A program made the translations under genes and the position numbers. A DNA stretch of 64,000 bases, taken from positions 1,188,772-1,252,771 of the forward strand of contig OY811984.1 in assembly GCA_963681505.1 (NCBI GenBank), written 5' to 3'. The stretch's first letter is position 1. Every line of letters starts with the position of its first letter. Below are positions 17,213 through 35,922 of this stretch, in pieces. Source of the DNA: Eunapius fragilis (Eukaryota > Porifera > Demospongiae > Spongillida > Spongillidae). The notes below the pieces were generated by a model. It had not been told where the DNA came from. It did no database searches and saw only the letters and a program-made list of their open reading frames with translations.

Positions 17213-20200
17213 TTAAACAGTCATTTCAACTTCAGAGTGATCTGGTACGTCTTTTCTTTGCTTGATGATTGCAGGTTCCACATACCTGAAAAGATGGGAA
17301 ATGTTTTGAATATTCGTAGATGTGTGATTAATAACTCAAAATGTTACTAGGTGCTATCATTATGTAGTACTTGGTAATTTACAGTTTGTCATATTGGGAT
17401 CGTAGCAGCTAGCAAACTTACTTTTTCACTGCTGTGACATCTTTGAGAGCCACACCTCCAGGAGTTAGGGGTCCAGAGTACACAAACTTTCGAACTTCAT
17501 TCTTTGTTGAAAGTTCTTCGTTCTGCGGTCCGGTGTATCACACACAGTCAAAAATAATTTCAATGCTCACACACCTGTGACTCCTCGTATGATTCCATGA
17601 TCAGAGAAATCATGAGGTTCAACATGGCATAGATGAAGAGCATAAGAAATATAGTGAAGAAGAACTGGCTGAATACGTAGGCTTCAGGGTCGTCATCGTA
17701 ACGTATTGCTTGGTACGTAATATACAGGTCATCTCCGTGCATCATTGTGTAAAGGGCATGGAATGACTCCCCAAAGTTCATAAACTGCAGTACAAATAGG
17801 TGGTGGTTTCAAAAGTTGGTCTTGAAAAGAGAGGAGGGGTTATTGCTGACCTTATAATGGTATGGACTCAGGACCAACCATCCACACATCATGAAGGCCA
17901 AGAACAGTAGCAGGGCACATAAAATGTACTTGCCCAGCCGAGGAGCAGCTATTTTTAGAGCTCTGAAGACTGCCTTCAGAAGGACTTTTGAGTAAAGGTA
18001 AAAATTTTAAACTGTAAGGTTCACTTACATTAAATTGTTGGAAGTAGCTGACAAAACGAAGCATGACTGCTGCCTGTAGAAGGATGCCTGTTCCAAGGAG
18101 AATCCTCACCATGCTGGTCTGGATACTAGAAGATGGGGTCTGTTGGATAGGGAGGGATGTGGTAACATGTCCACCATAAGGTAGCACACTTACCAGCAGA
18201 CAGGAGCTATAATCTAGTATTATTTTCATAATAGTGCCAGTGATGGTAATGAGGTCTCCAAAGATATTAAAAATATGGCCTCGTGAGAATATAGGCAAGC
18301 AATCGCTCCAGCTCAAATCAATGCCTAGCTGGGTTTTATAGAATGTTCTCATAGCCTATGTTGTATAGTACATAGTAAATGTAATCGCAATGAGAGTTTG
18401 ATCTTCCTCATACCTTTGCTAGGACAAATGATGTCCAGGCGTTCGCTGCAACCATCAGCAGGGATGTCACACACAGGACCACTATTATCCCACTAACTAC
18501 GTCTTTCACGATTTGCACACCTATTGGAATTGGCAGAAACAAATAGAAATTTAGCTAGCTTTTTAAATCTTTCCCTGTTTTTTTAAAATTCACATACTGT
18601 TCTCCTCTACTATGGTTCGGGTTGAGTTTTGACTGCACTGTGTGCAGTCAAACTCCAACTGCAAAGAACATTCCACAATACCACCTCCTTTTGCTTTCAT
18701 TTTTATCTGTTCGAGGGTGCGTGCGGAGGAATTTTACTTCCATCACTGGTTTTAAATATATGTCTAGGTTCTCACGTACCATAGCTATAACTGTGTAGCA
18801 GTCTACCACACTGGACTGTGTAATCTGTATCGTGTTGAAATAGTAAGTGATATCCATTGCGACAAACCTGCAGTTTCAATTGTGAAATAAATAAAACAGC
18901 AATGCTCTCTTTATCAATCACAGTGCGTGGAATCATTTAGAAATTATTGTGTGATTGAACAGAAAAACGCGGAAATCACACGCTTTATGTGATTTTCTGT
19001 TCAATCACGCAACTGATGATTTCTAATGATTCGACGCTTGTGAATGCTTGTACACGTTTACATGGAGGGACCATCATACTGGTATGATATACTTAAGAGA
19101 CCTACAATGGAATATAGGGCCCTAAGGGACCTCTATGCTCACATTGCATAATAGCTAGGCCTTCAGTAAATATGCGTACATGTACCTGCTATAGAGCGGG
19201 TCATCTGAATATCTGTTCATCTGTCCAATGATATCATTAGTAGGGTCCAGCTGAAATGAAACTGAAACACAGCAACACATGGGAATACTTGCAAAGCAAA
19301 GTCCCAAGCATGACGGCCTAAAAATAAGCCACTCACTGGTCTCGTATGTGTCATTCAGTACGTACGGCACAGCCGTGAAGTCCAGCATGGCATACTGCGT
19401 GAGGGTGACCTGAACCGGATGCAAGTCTCCAGTATCTGTCCTTGCACAGTCAAATCCATAGGCAACTGAGTTTGCAAAGTTGGAATACTGTCCAAAGCAA
19501 TTGTTAACCAGAGAGGGGGGAGAAGGCGGATTGAGAAAGCTTCAAAGTGCATGCATGTACTACGAGTAATTAATAACCGACCATACCTGGACACCAGAGT
19601 TATTTAGTATATCTTCAATTTCCTCAATGCTGTAGACGGGGTATACACTTCCTATGTCTGCGTCACGACTGCACTTGTCGAGGAGGAGACAGGCAAAGAG
19701 ATGTTCAGCGCTTGTCAGCTGCATCGACTGCCGATTCACGCTCGAGTTCATGAAAAAAATGATCTTAAAATAAAATAAAAAGGAGTTATGAGTAGGCCTA
19801 CAGTCAAGGACGCATGCACAATCCATCCATCTTCTCCTGAGAGCGTTCATGTTTGCACGCTCCCATGATCAATGGTACAGACATTGCTTTGTTTAGTGAT
19901 CATCCCGGTGATACATTGTCATTGATACCCTACCCCTCGCCCCCCCCCCCCCCCCCCCCCCCCCCCGTTCCGAAAGAATGTACCTGCGCCACGACACAAA
20001 TCGTTACAGCCACTTGCAGCATCAGCATCACAGGGGGGCTGCGGTCCGTCTTCCACCTCTTCAGAGGATTGCTGATGTGATAATAGATGTTAGCTTTCAG
20101 TTCCATCTCACTGGTGCTCATTTGGATGAAGCTCGCGGCCGAGCGAAGCCTATTCAACTTTTTCACAGTGGTTTTCGTGCCGTCGACGGCATCTAAGGCA

Positions 20201-20364
20201 TTTGTGGCCTGGTCCGTCACGGGAACGTCCGGCTGTAAGTTCGGCGCTCCAGCTAAATTCGTAGCTCCACTTTCTGTCCCGAGCGCATTATCAACATATA
20301 TCTGCAACTTTCGCTCCCTAGCGGGCAGGCGTGTGTACCTCGTTCTCAGCGTTATTCCGTCCAT
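17213..20364 (-). CDS. MCOLN: TRPML-1: mucolipin-family cation channel (HGDD filter)
   Basis: Thirteen exons: 20364-19984, 19763-19587, 19487-19337, 19261-19186, 18867-18780, 18706-18598, 18520-18414, 18355-18194, 18139-18029, 17973-17851, 17784-17575, 17522-17422 and 17285-17213. They give 622 aa. Layout: cytosolic N-terminus, [12 protein letters not shown] before S1 (about 110-130), a large luminal loop with a FDCTQC motif, then S2-S5, pore and S6. The filter reads MMHGDDLY (His511), where TRPMLs have NGDD. S3 region LITITGTIMKI and S4 region [18 protein letters not shown] match mucolipins. The loop lacks the exon-4 cysteine pair seen in TRPML-2, -4, -6, -7 and -8. Exons 1 and 2 of the other genes are fused here. 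Intron 9 is only 55 nt. The tail ends with a KYVEP-type exon. Family members are endolysosomal Ca2+/Na+/Fe2+ channels gated by phosphoinositides; localisation here is inferred. Confidence 0.87.
18925..19037. repeat. Imperfect inverted repeat, about 42-bp arms, in TRPML-1 intron 4
   Basis: Left arm about 18925-18966, right arm about 18993-19037. The arms share GTGATTGAACAGAAAA and GAATCATT with scattered mismatches and a small gap, around an about 26-bp spacer. Short size and paired ends suggest a degenerate MITE or fold-back element; no target-site duplication was identified. Confidence 0.6.
19940..19966. repeat. Poly-C tract in TRPML-1 intron 1
   Basis: C homopolymer of about 25 bases, just downstream (minus sense) of the first exon donor. 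Confidence 0.9.
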
Positions 20365-20479
20365 CTTGCAATGCAGAGGAGAAACTGATGTTTCCTTACT
20401 TGGAGGGGGGGTGGGGGGGTTGTTAGTTTAGATGGCATTGTTCGGTAACCAACACAAGCAGTGTTGCATGCTTAGCAGC

Positions 20480-21732
20480 TAATAGAAGAAATGGTCCCGA
20501 CCTTGGACTTTCCATCAACCTAGCCAAATGTGAACTCTTCAGTTCTACAATCAAGTCCTCTTTCCCACCTGTTGTAAAATCTTCATGCCTTCCAAATTTA
20601 GATATCCTTGGAGCTCCAATCGTGGACTATCTTTTCTGTGCTCACTTCATTGCAGAGAGGCGTGCTCAAGCCAAGAAGCTGCTGTCTGTTCTGTTAGAGA
20701 TGGCTGACTCTGAACTCCATGTAGCGATCTCGTTGCTTCGAATTATGGAGGTTTCTGCAAGCTAGTCCACATTACGAGAACCACTCCCCCTAGTCTATCC
20801 TCTGAGGCTCTACGTGCTTTTGATGGGGAGACCAGATCCTGCTTCTCAGCCTGTCTTGCTGCAGATGTTACGGATGCTGCCTGGCAACAAACCCAACTAA
20901 GCCTCTCCTTTGGCGGGCTTGGACTCCGCTCCCTTGCACCCCATTCTAGCTCAGCATTCCTGGCATCATTTTCAGCCTCCTCAGGTGTAGGCAATACCAA
21001 TAACAATAACCTCCATCTTCAGCAATCTTTAATCATGTTCAACAACCAGGTCTCACATTCTGATGCAGTCACTATTGAGCCAGTTCTTGCTGATCAGCCT
21101 CACCAGTGATCCCTGTCCCAGAAGTTGGACAGACATCTCTTTGAAACACTTTTGATGTCCTCCTCTCCAGTGAATAAGGCTCGGCTATTATCAGCTTCGG
21201 CCCCCCCATGCCAGTGCTGACACAGTCATCAGACATAACAAATTGATTGACATCATTGCAGATTTATGCCGCAAGGCACACCTGTCTGTCAGGGTGGAAG
21301 CAGGACATGGTATGTGTCGTGACAACAATCACTCTCGTCCAGCTGATGTCCTTGTGGAGGGTTGGGAGAGAGGCCAACCTGCTGCCCTAGACATCACAGT
21401 CACTTCTCCCCTCACTCCAGTCCCCTTGAAAGAGTCAAGTAGAATTGCAGGTGTGGCAGCTCTGTCTGCAGAAACGAGGAAGCATGCTGCCAATGACCCA
21501 AAGTGTTGAGAATTGAGATGGATTTGTGTACCAATGGCAGTTGAGACATACGGTAACTGGGGGAAGGAGGCCCAACACATGTTCTCAAGACTGGCTACCT
21601 ATTTAGCTATCCATCTTTCCTGCCCCAAGTCCAGAGTTCTGGCTGACATATATGACCGCCTAAACATCTGCTTGGTGAGAGCTGTGGCGAGAGCCATCCT
21701 GGGAAGAGGCCTTAGCCCAATCCATCTCTAGT
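20480..21732 (+). pseudogene. Decayed non-LTR retrotransposon: reverse transcriptase 3' part and C-terminal nuclease-like domain
   Basis: Conceptual translation on the plus strand gives retroelement-like segments: SINLAKCELF and LGAPI (fingers/palm end of RT), then FGGLGLRSLAPHSSSAFLAS, typical of the region after the RT thumb. Further on are RPADVLVEGW...LDITVTSPL and SAETRKHA, arranged like a PD-(D/E)xK restriction-type endonuclease. The frame shifts near 20,748, and in-frame stops follow near 21,107, 21,220 and 21,507, so it is not functional. The N-terminal RT motifs (including YxDD) are absent: 5' truncated, as usual for non-LTR elements. It sits between TRPML-2 and TRPML-1, in the opposite orientation to both. 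The family (R2/CRE/NeSL-like versus others) cannot be settled by eye. Confidence 0.7.
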
Positions 21733-22426
21733 GTATTTTTTTCCCTTGTAGCTATAGTGTTAATAGTTAGGCTGTACATGTAGTTTAACTTTTTCATGTG
21801 TATCCAGGTATTCCTATCACTTCAAGTATTCCTAGGATTACTTAGGATTACTTCAATATTTTAATAAAGTATACAGTGAAGTTAAATGCAAAATAATGTT
21901 TTTATTTAAATTTTCGGACAAAAAGTCTCCAAGAATAGATAGGTAAGTTTCATTCACTCGTTATTTGATTTATAAATACTACACGTCATCCGAAATAATT
22001 TGACACTGCCATCGAAGCCATCCTAGAGTCCAGCACCCAAGGACAGAAAGAGGATATACAAAAGAAAGCAGAAGAAGACAGACTAAGTGCATTCACCCAT
22101 TTCAGTAAATGGGCTACTGCATAAAGAGGCTGAACACTTTCTAAAGCACATGGTCATGTTGTGCTTTAGAAAGTGCGGAGAAGGGAACTATGGCACTCCC
22201 TTGGCCACAATCATGGAGTAAGGGCGTCTATTTGTTACTGGCACTACATTGTAGTTGATTGTATTTTTTTTTAATAATCTAAAAAACACATTCACACACA
22301 ATACAAACAACTACAAATAGAGTTCATCCATATAAAAATAACATACACTCAACTATTACTACATCAAGTTCCGTGATAAGGGGGTGGGGGTGCACATGTC
22401 TGTTGTGCTCTGATACACTTTCAACA
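21733..22426. other. Intergenic region 3' of TRPML-2, with a small hairpin
   Basis: AT-rich sequence after the retroelement remnant. A perfect 14-bp stem (CTTTCTAAAGCACA and its complement) with a 9-base loop lies at about 22,138-22,174. No gene was recognised. Confidence 0.5.
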
Positions 22427-26800
<4,374 letters not shown>

Positions 26801-27406
26801 TTCTTTAAAATTAAACGCTGAAGCGAGCGAGGGGTTTGTTGTGACAGCAATCGCACACCCACACAAATTTGTAACATTTTGCTATCGCCTGCAGTTAATC
26901 ACTGCGTAGTTACAATTGCACAGGTACCGTTTAATATGATTGCACAGGACTGCAGGGTGCCGTATATACGTCGAGAGTACGCGTCACTTCCATAACTGAA
27001 GCTGATACAGTACTTGAAACACTGTGCTTTATGCCCTGTTATAGATATGTACAATGCATGCTACTGTTCATCCCTGAGGGGCATAATCCCCCACCATGCA
27101 CCTGCACCCCACGGCATGCGCGGAATATACTGGAAAATATCGAATAGATACGTGTGCTGGTATTGCGCAAAAGACCATATCGCGGCAGCTCTGGTGTGCA
27201 TGTTCATTATTAATTCGCATGCCGGCATGCATGCATCATAATGTATTGATAAATGCTTTATACCGTTAAACATCATTGACATTTCCATTATGGCCATTTA
27301 GAGCATCTGATACATCTTAAAAAAACCTGTCACTTAAAACTCTACATGTTTAGTATAGATATCATTCAAATACCATGAACACAAGAAAAAAGTCATAGTT
27401 TGAGAA
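26801..27406. other. Intergenic region between TRPML-3 and TRPML-2
   Basis: About 600 bp between the TRPML-3 stop codon and the TRPML-2 ATG. It should contain the TRPML-3 3' UTR and the TRPML-2 promoter. No repeat or extra ORF of note. Confidence 0.4.
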
Positions 27407-27460
27407 TCATCTGGCTGTGTGATTTTTAGCTCTCTGTAATATAAGGCTGGGTTCAACATA

Positions 27461-27539
<79 letters not shown>

Positions 27540-30500
27540 ATGTGCGTGCGTGTGCGTGTACGTGTGTGTGTGTGTGTACGTGTGTGTGTGCGTGTGTATG
27601 TGCATGTGTGTGTTGTGTGTGTGTGTGAGGAGAGACGAAAAGGGAGGAAGGATGAAGAGTGAAAGAGGGAGAGAGAGCCCAGTAAACAACATTTCTGCAT
27701 GCAGTTTCACATCAAATGACATAATTCATGCAAACTCCACCTCCGACAAATGCACTGAACACACCCCAGTACCCCCAAAGGCTCTCACTTGGTAACAGCT
27801 GTGACATCCCTCAGTGCAATTCCATGCCCTGTGAGGGGCCCAGAGTACACAAATCTTCTGACCTCATTCTTCAGAGCAATGTCCTGCATCTGTGAGGGAT
27901 ACATGTCTAGTATAGTACAGGTCCACTGAGATGTGCATGTGAAATAATCATACATATGAGACAGTATTTCAGAACGAGCTAAAGTGTGTGGTTAGTAATA
28001 CAGATTCAGCCCTTTCTGTGACAGGCAGTCCAATTTTTTCAAGGTGTTTGTAGAGGGACATGACATTCAAAAAATATGAACAACTTGAAAATGAAGCAGA
28101 AGTGGCCTGGTTTTGTTGGACAATATTATATATGGGACAGTGCCTAGCATAATCACCCTTTTGGATAGTTTTCAAGTTTGATTTTCCATGAGCTGCAAAG
28201 AGCCTCTATCAAATGGTTTTTGCACATCCAAAATTGGACTATCCATCATAAAATTATAAGGTACTGAATTTGTAATTAGCCATACATTTCAATGCAAGCG
28301 TTACTTTTTTTTTTGCTTGTTCTGGATAAATTGAAAACGTATGGTGGACACTGTCCCATATAATAGTGCGTATATGTGCACACCTGTGACTCCTCGTAGG
28401 ATTCCATGATCAGAGAAATCATGAGGTTCAAGATGGCATAGATGAAGAGCATAAGAAATATGGTGAAGAAGAACTGGCTGAATACGTAGGCTTCAGGGTC
28501 ATCAGATTCAGTTATCCCTTGGTACGAAGAGTACAGGTCATCTCCGTGCATCATTGTGTAAAGGGCATGGAAGGACTCCCAAAAGTTTACAAACTACACA
28601 CAGTGACATGAGTGAAATATTAAGACGGAAGGTTTTTTGTAGCTGACCTTATAATGGAATGGGCTCAGGACCATGAAACCACACACCACAAATGCCATGA
28701 ACATGATAAGAGCACAAATGATGTATTTCCCCAGTCGAGGGAGAGCTATACTTAAGACCCGATACACCGCCTTCAGCAGGACAGGAGTGAGGCAAAGTTG
28801 AAACTGAAAATTTTTCTTACATTAAATTGTTGAAAGTAGCTGACAAAACGAAGCATGACTGCTGCCTGTAGAAGGATGCCTGTTCCAAGGAGAATCCTCA
28901 CCATGCTGGTCTGGATACTAGAAGATGGGGTCTATTGGAAGGGGAGGGGATGTGGCAATGTGTCCACCAAAAGGTAGCACACCTACCAGCAGACAGGGAT
29001 CATAGTCCAGGTTTATTTTCATCACAGTACCTGTGATGGTGAGAAGATCACTTATGATGTCAAAAATGTACCCCGGCGAAAAGATTGCAGCACGGTCTTT
29101 CCAGCTCAAATCAATATTCAACTGGTTTTTGTAGAAGGCTCCCATGGCCTGGAGAGAGAGAAGATGCATCTCAATTCTTCTTCCTTCTTTTCCATTCTGC
29201 CCTGTACCTTGCCCAGCTTATACGAGTTATGCTCAGTCAGAAAAACAGCAAATAAAGAAGCCCCGCAGACAATTAGAATAATCGCATCGAGGATGGTCTT
29301 GGCAGTAACGACACCTTTTTTTTTTGAAACAGAAATGACAAGTAGGTTAAAGTTCATGCATAATTCTTACTTGATTGGCTGTCAGGAAGAGCAAAGGTAC
29401 TGTTCTGTCTGCACTGAATGCATTGGCGGACATTAGTAATGTAATAATCGATAATTCCTCCACCTCGAGCTTCAAAGTGGACCTGCACAAAGAACATAGC
29501 AATCATATGCTGACTGTTACCTCTGATGCCTACCACTGTGATACCATGGCACTAGTGGATACAAGTTGGGTGGGGGGGGGGGAGGGGTCCCAATTTATTG
29601 TCACCATACATGGTTTGTTGAGTCCATACAGATAGTGAATTTCATCTCAACTTCCCCAACCACCACCACTGCATGACCACTAACTGCAATAACATAACAC
29701 CCAGTCTGCATGCATTTTCATGCATCTCACCAAGACAGTAATGGAGTAGCATTGTATCACCGATGAGCTCACAAGAGCAACATTTTTAAGGTTCATCACA
29801 AGGTCCATCCTTAAGAATCTGTATAAGTTGTAGGGAACACCCAGTATGTCAGCAGCATATGGAATCAAGCGACCTACTAAACGCCTTTTTTTTTTCTTTA
29901 AGATTTCAAATATTCTTATGTTATATTTTTGCCATGGAAAGGGACCTCTCCTGCCTAATGCATATATTCTAGGACAAGCAAAGGATAACAACACTTGAGT
30001 TGAAATATATGGCTAATGAACAAGTCAGTTATTTATAAATCTGTGACAGGTAGTCTGATTCTCAGTAAGAGCCATTTTGTAGAGATATATTTTAATGTGT
30101 GAGCATCCAGTTACAAACAAGGATTCAAAGTATGGGTTATTACTTGTTATCCTTGCAAGGATATGAATGGAGTTGCATGCATGCAATGGCAGCTTATATT
30201 GGACAGCCAGATTACCCTTATGGATAGTTTTTCAAGTTTTCAATCTTTCAGTGAACTGGGAAAAGCCTCTGTGTGAAATGATAATTACGCATCCAAAATT
30301 GGACTATCCATCATAGAGTTATTAGGCACTGAATTTATAATCAGCCACACATTTCAAATGCAAGCATTACTTTTACTTGTTCTGAAATTTTTAAAAGTAT
30401 CACAAGGATGATTACGCTTGGACCATGCATAATAGTGATGTATTGTAGTGCGCACTCATGTTCACTACTTGCCTTGCAAAGGTGCTGTCCTCTGACTGAT

Positions 30501-31450
30501 TATTGAACTGCTGAATAATATCCTTCAGAGGGTCCAGCTGAAATGAAACTAATACAGAAAGAGTCTTAAAAATAATTTTAAAATTTTTCCTTACTAGTGT
30601 GGTACGTTGTGTCAATAACATAGGCATCATTACTGGAGCCTTGCTGTGCTTTGGTGTACTGGGTGAGGCTGACTTGAATTGGTTGCACTGAACCACCAGC
30701 TGTCTTTACAGGTTCGTATCCGCGAAGGAAAGAACTGTTGAGATTGTAGAACTATATTCACAAATATAGTTGCTATAATTTAAACGCTCTGACAAGTCCG
30801 TCAAGTACATACTCTGGTTGTAGAAGTAGCCAATATATTTTGTACCTCAGCGATGGAATACGCGTAATACTTATTTTGGTTTGGTACACATTGCTCAAGA
30901 AGTGCACAGGAGAATAGCTGTTGAGTGTTCTTCACGACATAGGACTGATAGTTAGTGCTTGAGTTCAGGAAAAAGAACGCCTGTTGATTTGAGGCAAACT
31001 TTATTCGAGGAATAAACCTGTTGCAGGACCCAACTGCAGTTTAACATGCGGTCTGGGCACGAGACCACTACGAATATTTGCAGCATGCACTAATCAGCGC
31101 ATATTACATACACTGCCCGTATAGTTCTCTTGTATCTAGTTTTCACATATACTTTTTTTTTTTTAAGCTGACATTCATTCACTTGTAACAGCGCGCACTT
31201 ACTTGCGTTATGATGCAGATTGTCTTGGCAATCTGCAGAGCTAACTTAACGGGGGGGCTGCGGTCCGTCTTCCACCTCTTCAGGGGATTGCTGATGTGAT
31301 AGTACAAATTGGCTTTCAGTTCCAGCTCACTTCTACCCAGTTCTGTGAAGTTAACGCTCGATTTAAGCTTCCTTAGTTTTTGCGGTGGCCTTTCAACCTT
31401 GATTGTAATGAAAATTGTAACAACAGTAAGAGCACATGAAAGCCACACAT

Positions 31451-31517
<67 letters not shown>

Positions 31518-31535
31518 CACACACACGCAGGCGCG

Positions 31536-31584
<49 letters not shown>

Positions 31585-31724
31585 ATATGCACACATGCAA
31601 ACGGTTCCGTATGCGCAGATCCGGTTATTACCTGTGTATTCTGTGTAGTCCCCTCTTTGCCCTTTTCCGACTCGGGATCGGAGTCTTGTATCAAATTGTA
31701 TCGCGTTTGGTGCTCAGAGTCCAT
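27407..31724 (-). CDS. MCOLN: TRPML-3: mucolipin-family cation channel (HGDD filter)
   Basis: Fourteen exons: 31724-31632, 31397-31203, 30980-30813, 30751-30595, 30548-30473, 29818-29731, 29482-29371, 29314-29208, 29148-28987, 28931-28821, 28770-28648, 28593-28384, 27889-27789 and 27461-27407. They give 585 aa, the shortest of the array. The filter is MMHGDDLY (His480), as in TRPML-1. The loop has QCIQC but lacks the exon-5 cysteine pair. S3 region [13 protein letters not shown]4 region [18 protein letters not shown]. Exon lengths 76, 107 and 162 (exons 5, 8, 9) are shared only with TRPML-1. Exon 10 is almost base-identical to TRPML-1 exon 9. Intron 5 appears to have a GC donor (GCAAG|GCAAGT; the GT alternative breaks the phase), and intron 10 is 50 nt. 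The final exon ([11 protein letters not shown]) is preceded directly by a (CA)n tract. Confidence 0.87.
27467..27630. repeat. (TG)n microsatellite abutting the last-exon acceptor of TRPML-3
   Basis: About 75 bp of pure TG followed by a mixed TG/CG/TA tract. In the minus (gene) sense it is (CA)n running straight into the CAG acceptor of exon 14. Confidence 0.93.
28100..28310. repeat. Dispersed repeat, copy A (TRPML-3 intron 12)
   Basis: Shares GGATAGTTTTCAAG, CATCCAAAATTGGACTATCC and the following about 80 bp with copy B at about 30,210-30,385. Identity is roughly 80 percent by eye. An unclassified interspersed repeat. Confidence 0.65.
29925..30390. repeat. Dispersed repeat, copy B (TRPML-3 intron 5)
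   Basis: The 3' half matches copy A near 28,100-28,310. The 5' half (CCATGGAAAGGGACCT through CATTTTGTAGA) matches a third copy at about 58,925-59,080 in TRPML-8 intron 10. Together they suggest an element of at least 450 bp present in several TRPML introns. Confidence 0.6.
31458..31590. repeat. (AC)n microsatellite in TRPML-3 intron 1
   Basis: AC repeat in two blocks separated by a GCAGGCGCGCACGC interruption, between exon 1 and the S1-coding exon. Confidence 0.93.
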
Positions 31725-32001
31725 CTGTCCCTACATGTACATGTACGTGCAAAAATGAGTGCTGGGGGCGTGGTTCGCCTATGAATAATAAACATCGATC
31801 AAAGGCCGTGTTCACGTGCACGATAACCTGCAAGAAGGGATAATTTTGCTGCACTTGTAGTCCCTTTCCCAATGAATTTATTGTATAATAATTATTCTCG
31901 AGACGAAATTCAGTGTTCAAAACTTCTATCATGTTATATTGAGCCTTTCCCCCAATGCACTACGCATGCAATCTCGACAAAGTTCTATCGTGTTCATTCT
32001 T
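31725..32001. other. 277-bp intergenic region between TRPML-4 and TRPML-3
   Basis: The shortest gap in the array. It must hold the TRPML-4 3' UTR and the TRPML-3 promoter. AT-rich, no repeat. Confidence 0.4.

Positions 32002-35922
<3,921 letters not shown>

Noticed and set aside
17238-17265. Alternative last exon of eIF6 giving an ending DSDLVRLFFA
   Set aside because: It would overlap the TRPML-1 terminal coding exon on the other strand. The exon at 16,517-16,529 has a much better acceptor and gives DSMVS, closer to other eIF6 proteins.
17418-17420. TAA after the penultimate exon as the true C-terminus of TRPML-1 (and the equivalent positions in the other seven genes)
   Set aside because: The stop lies within a consensus donor and an in-frame YVEP-type exon follows in all eight genes. 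It remains possible as an intron-retention isoform.
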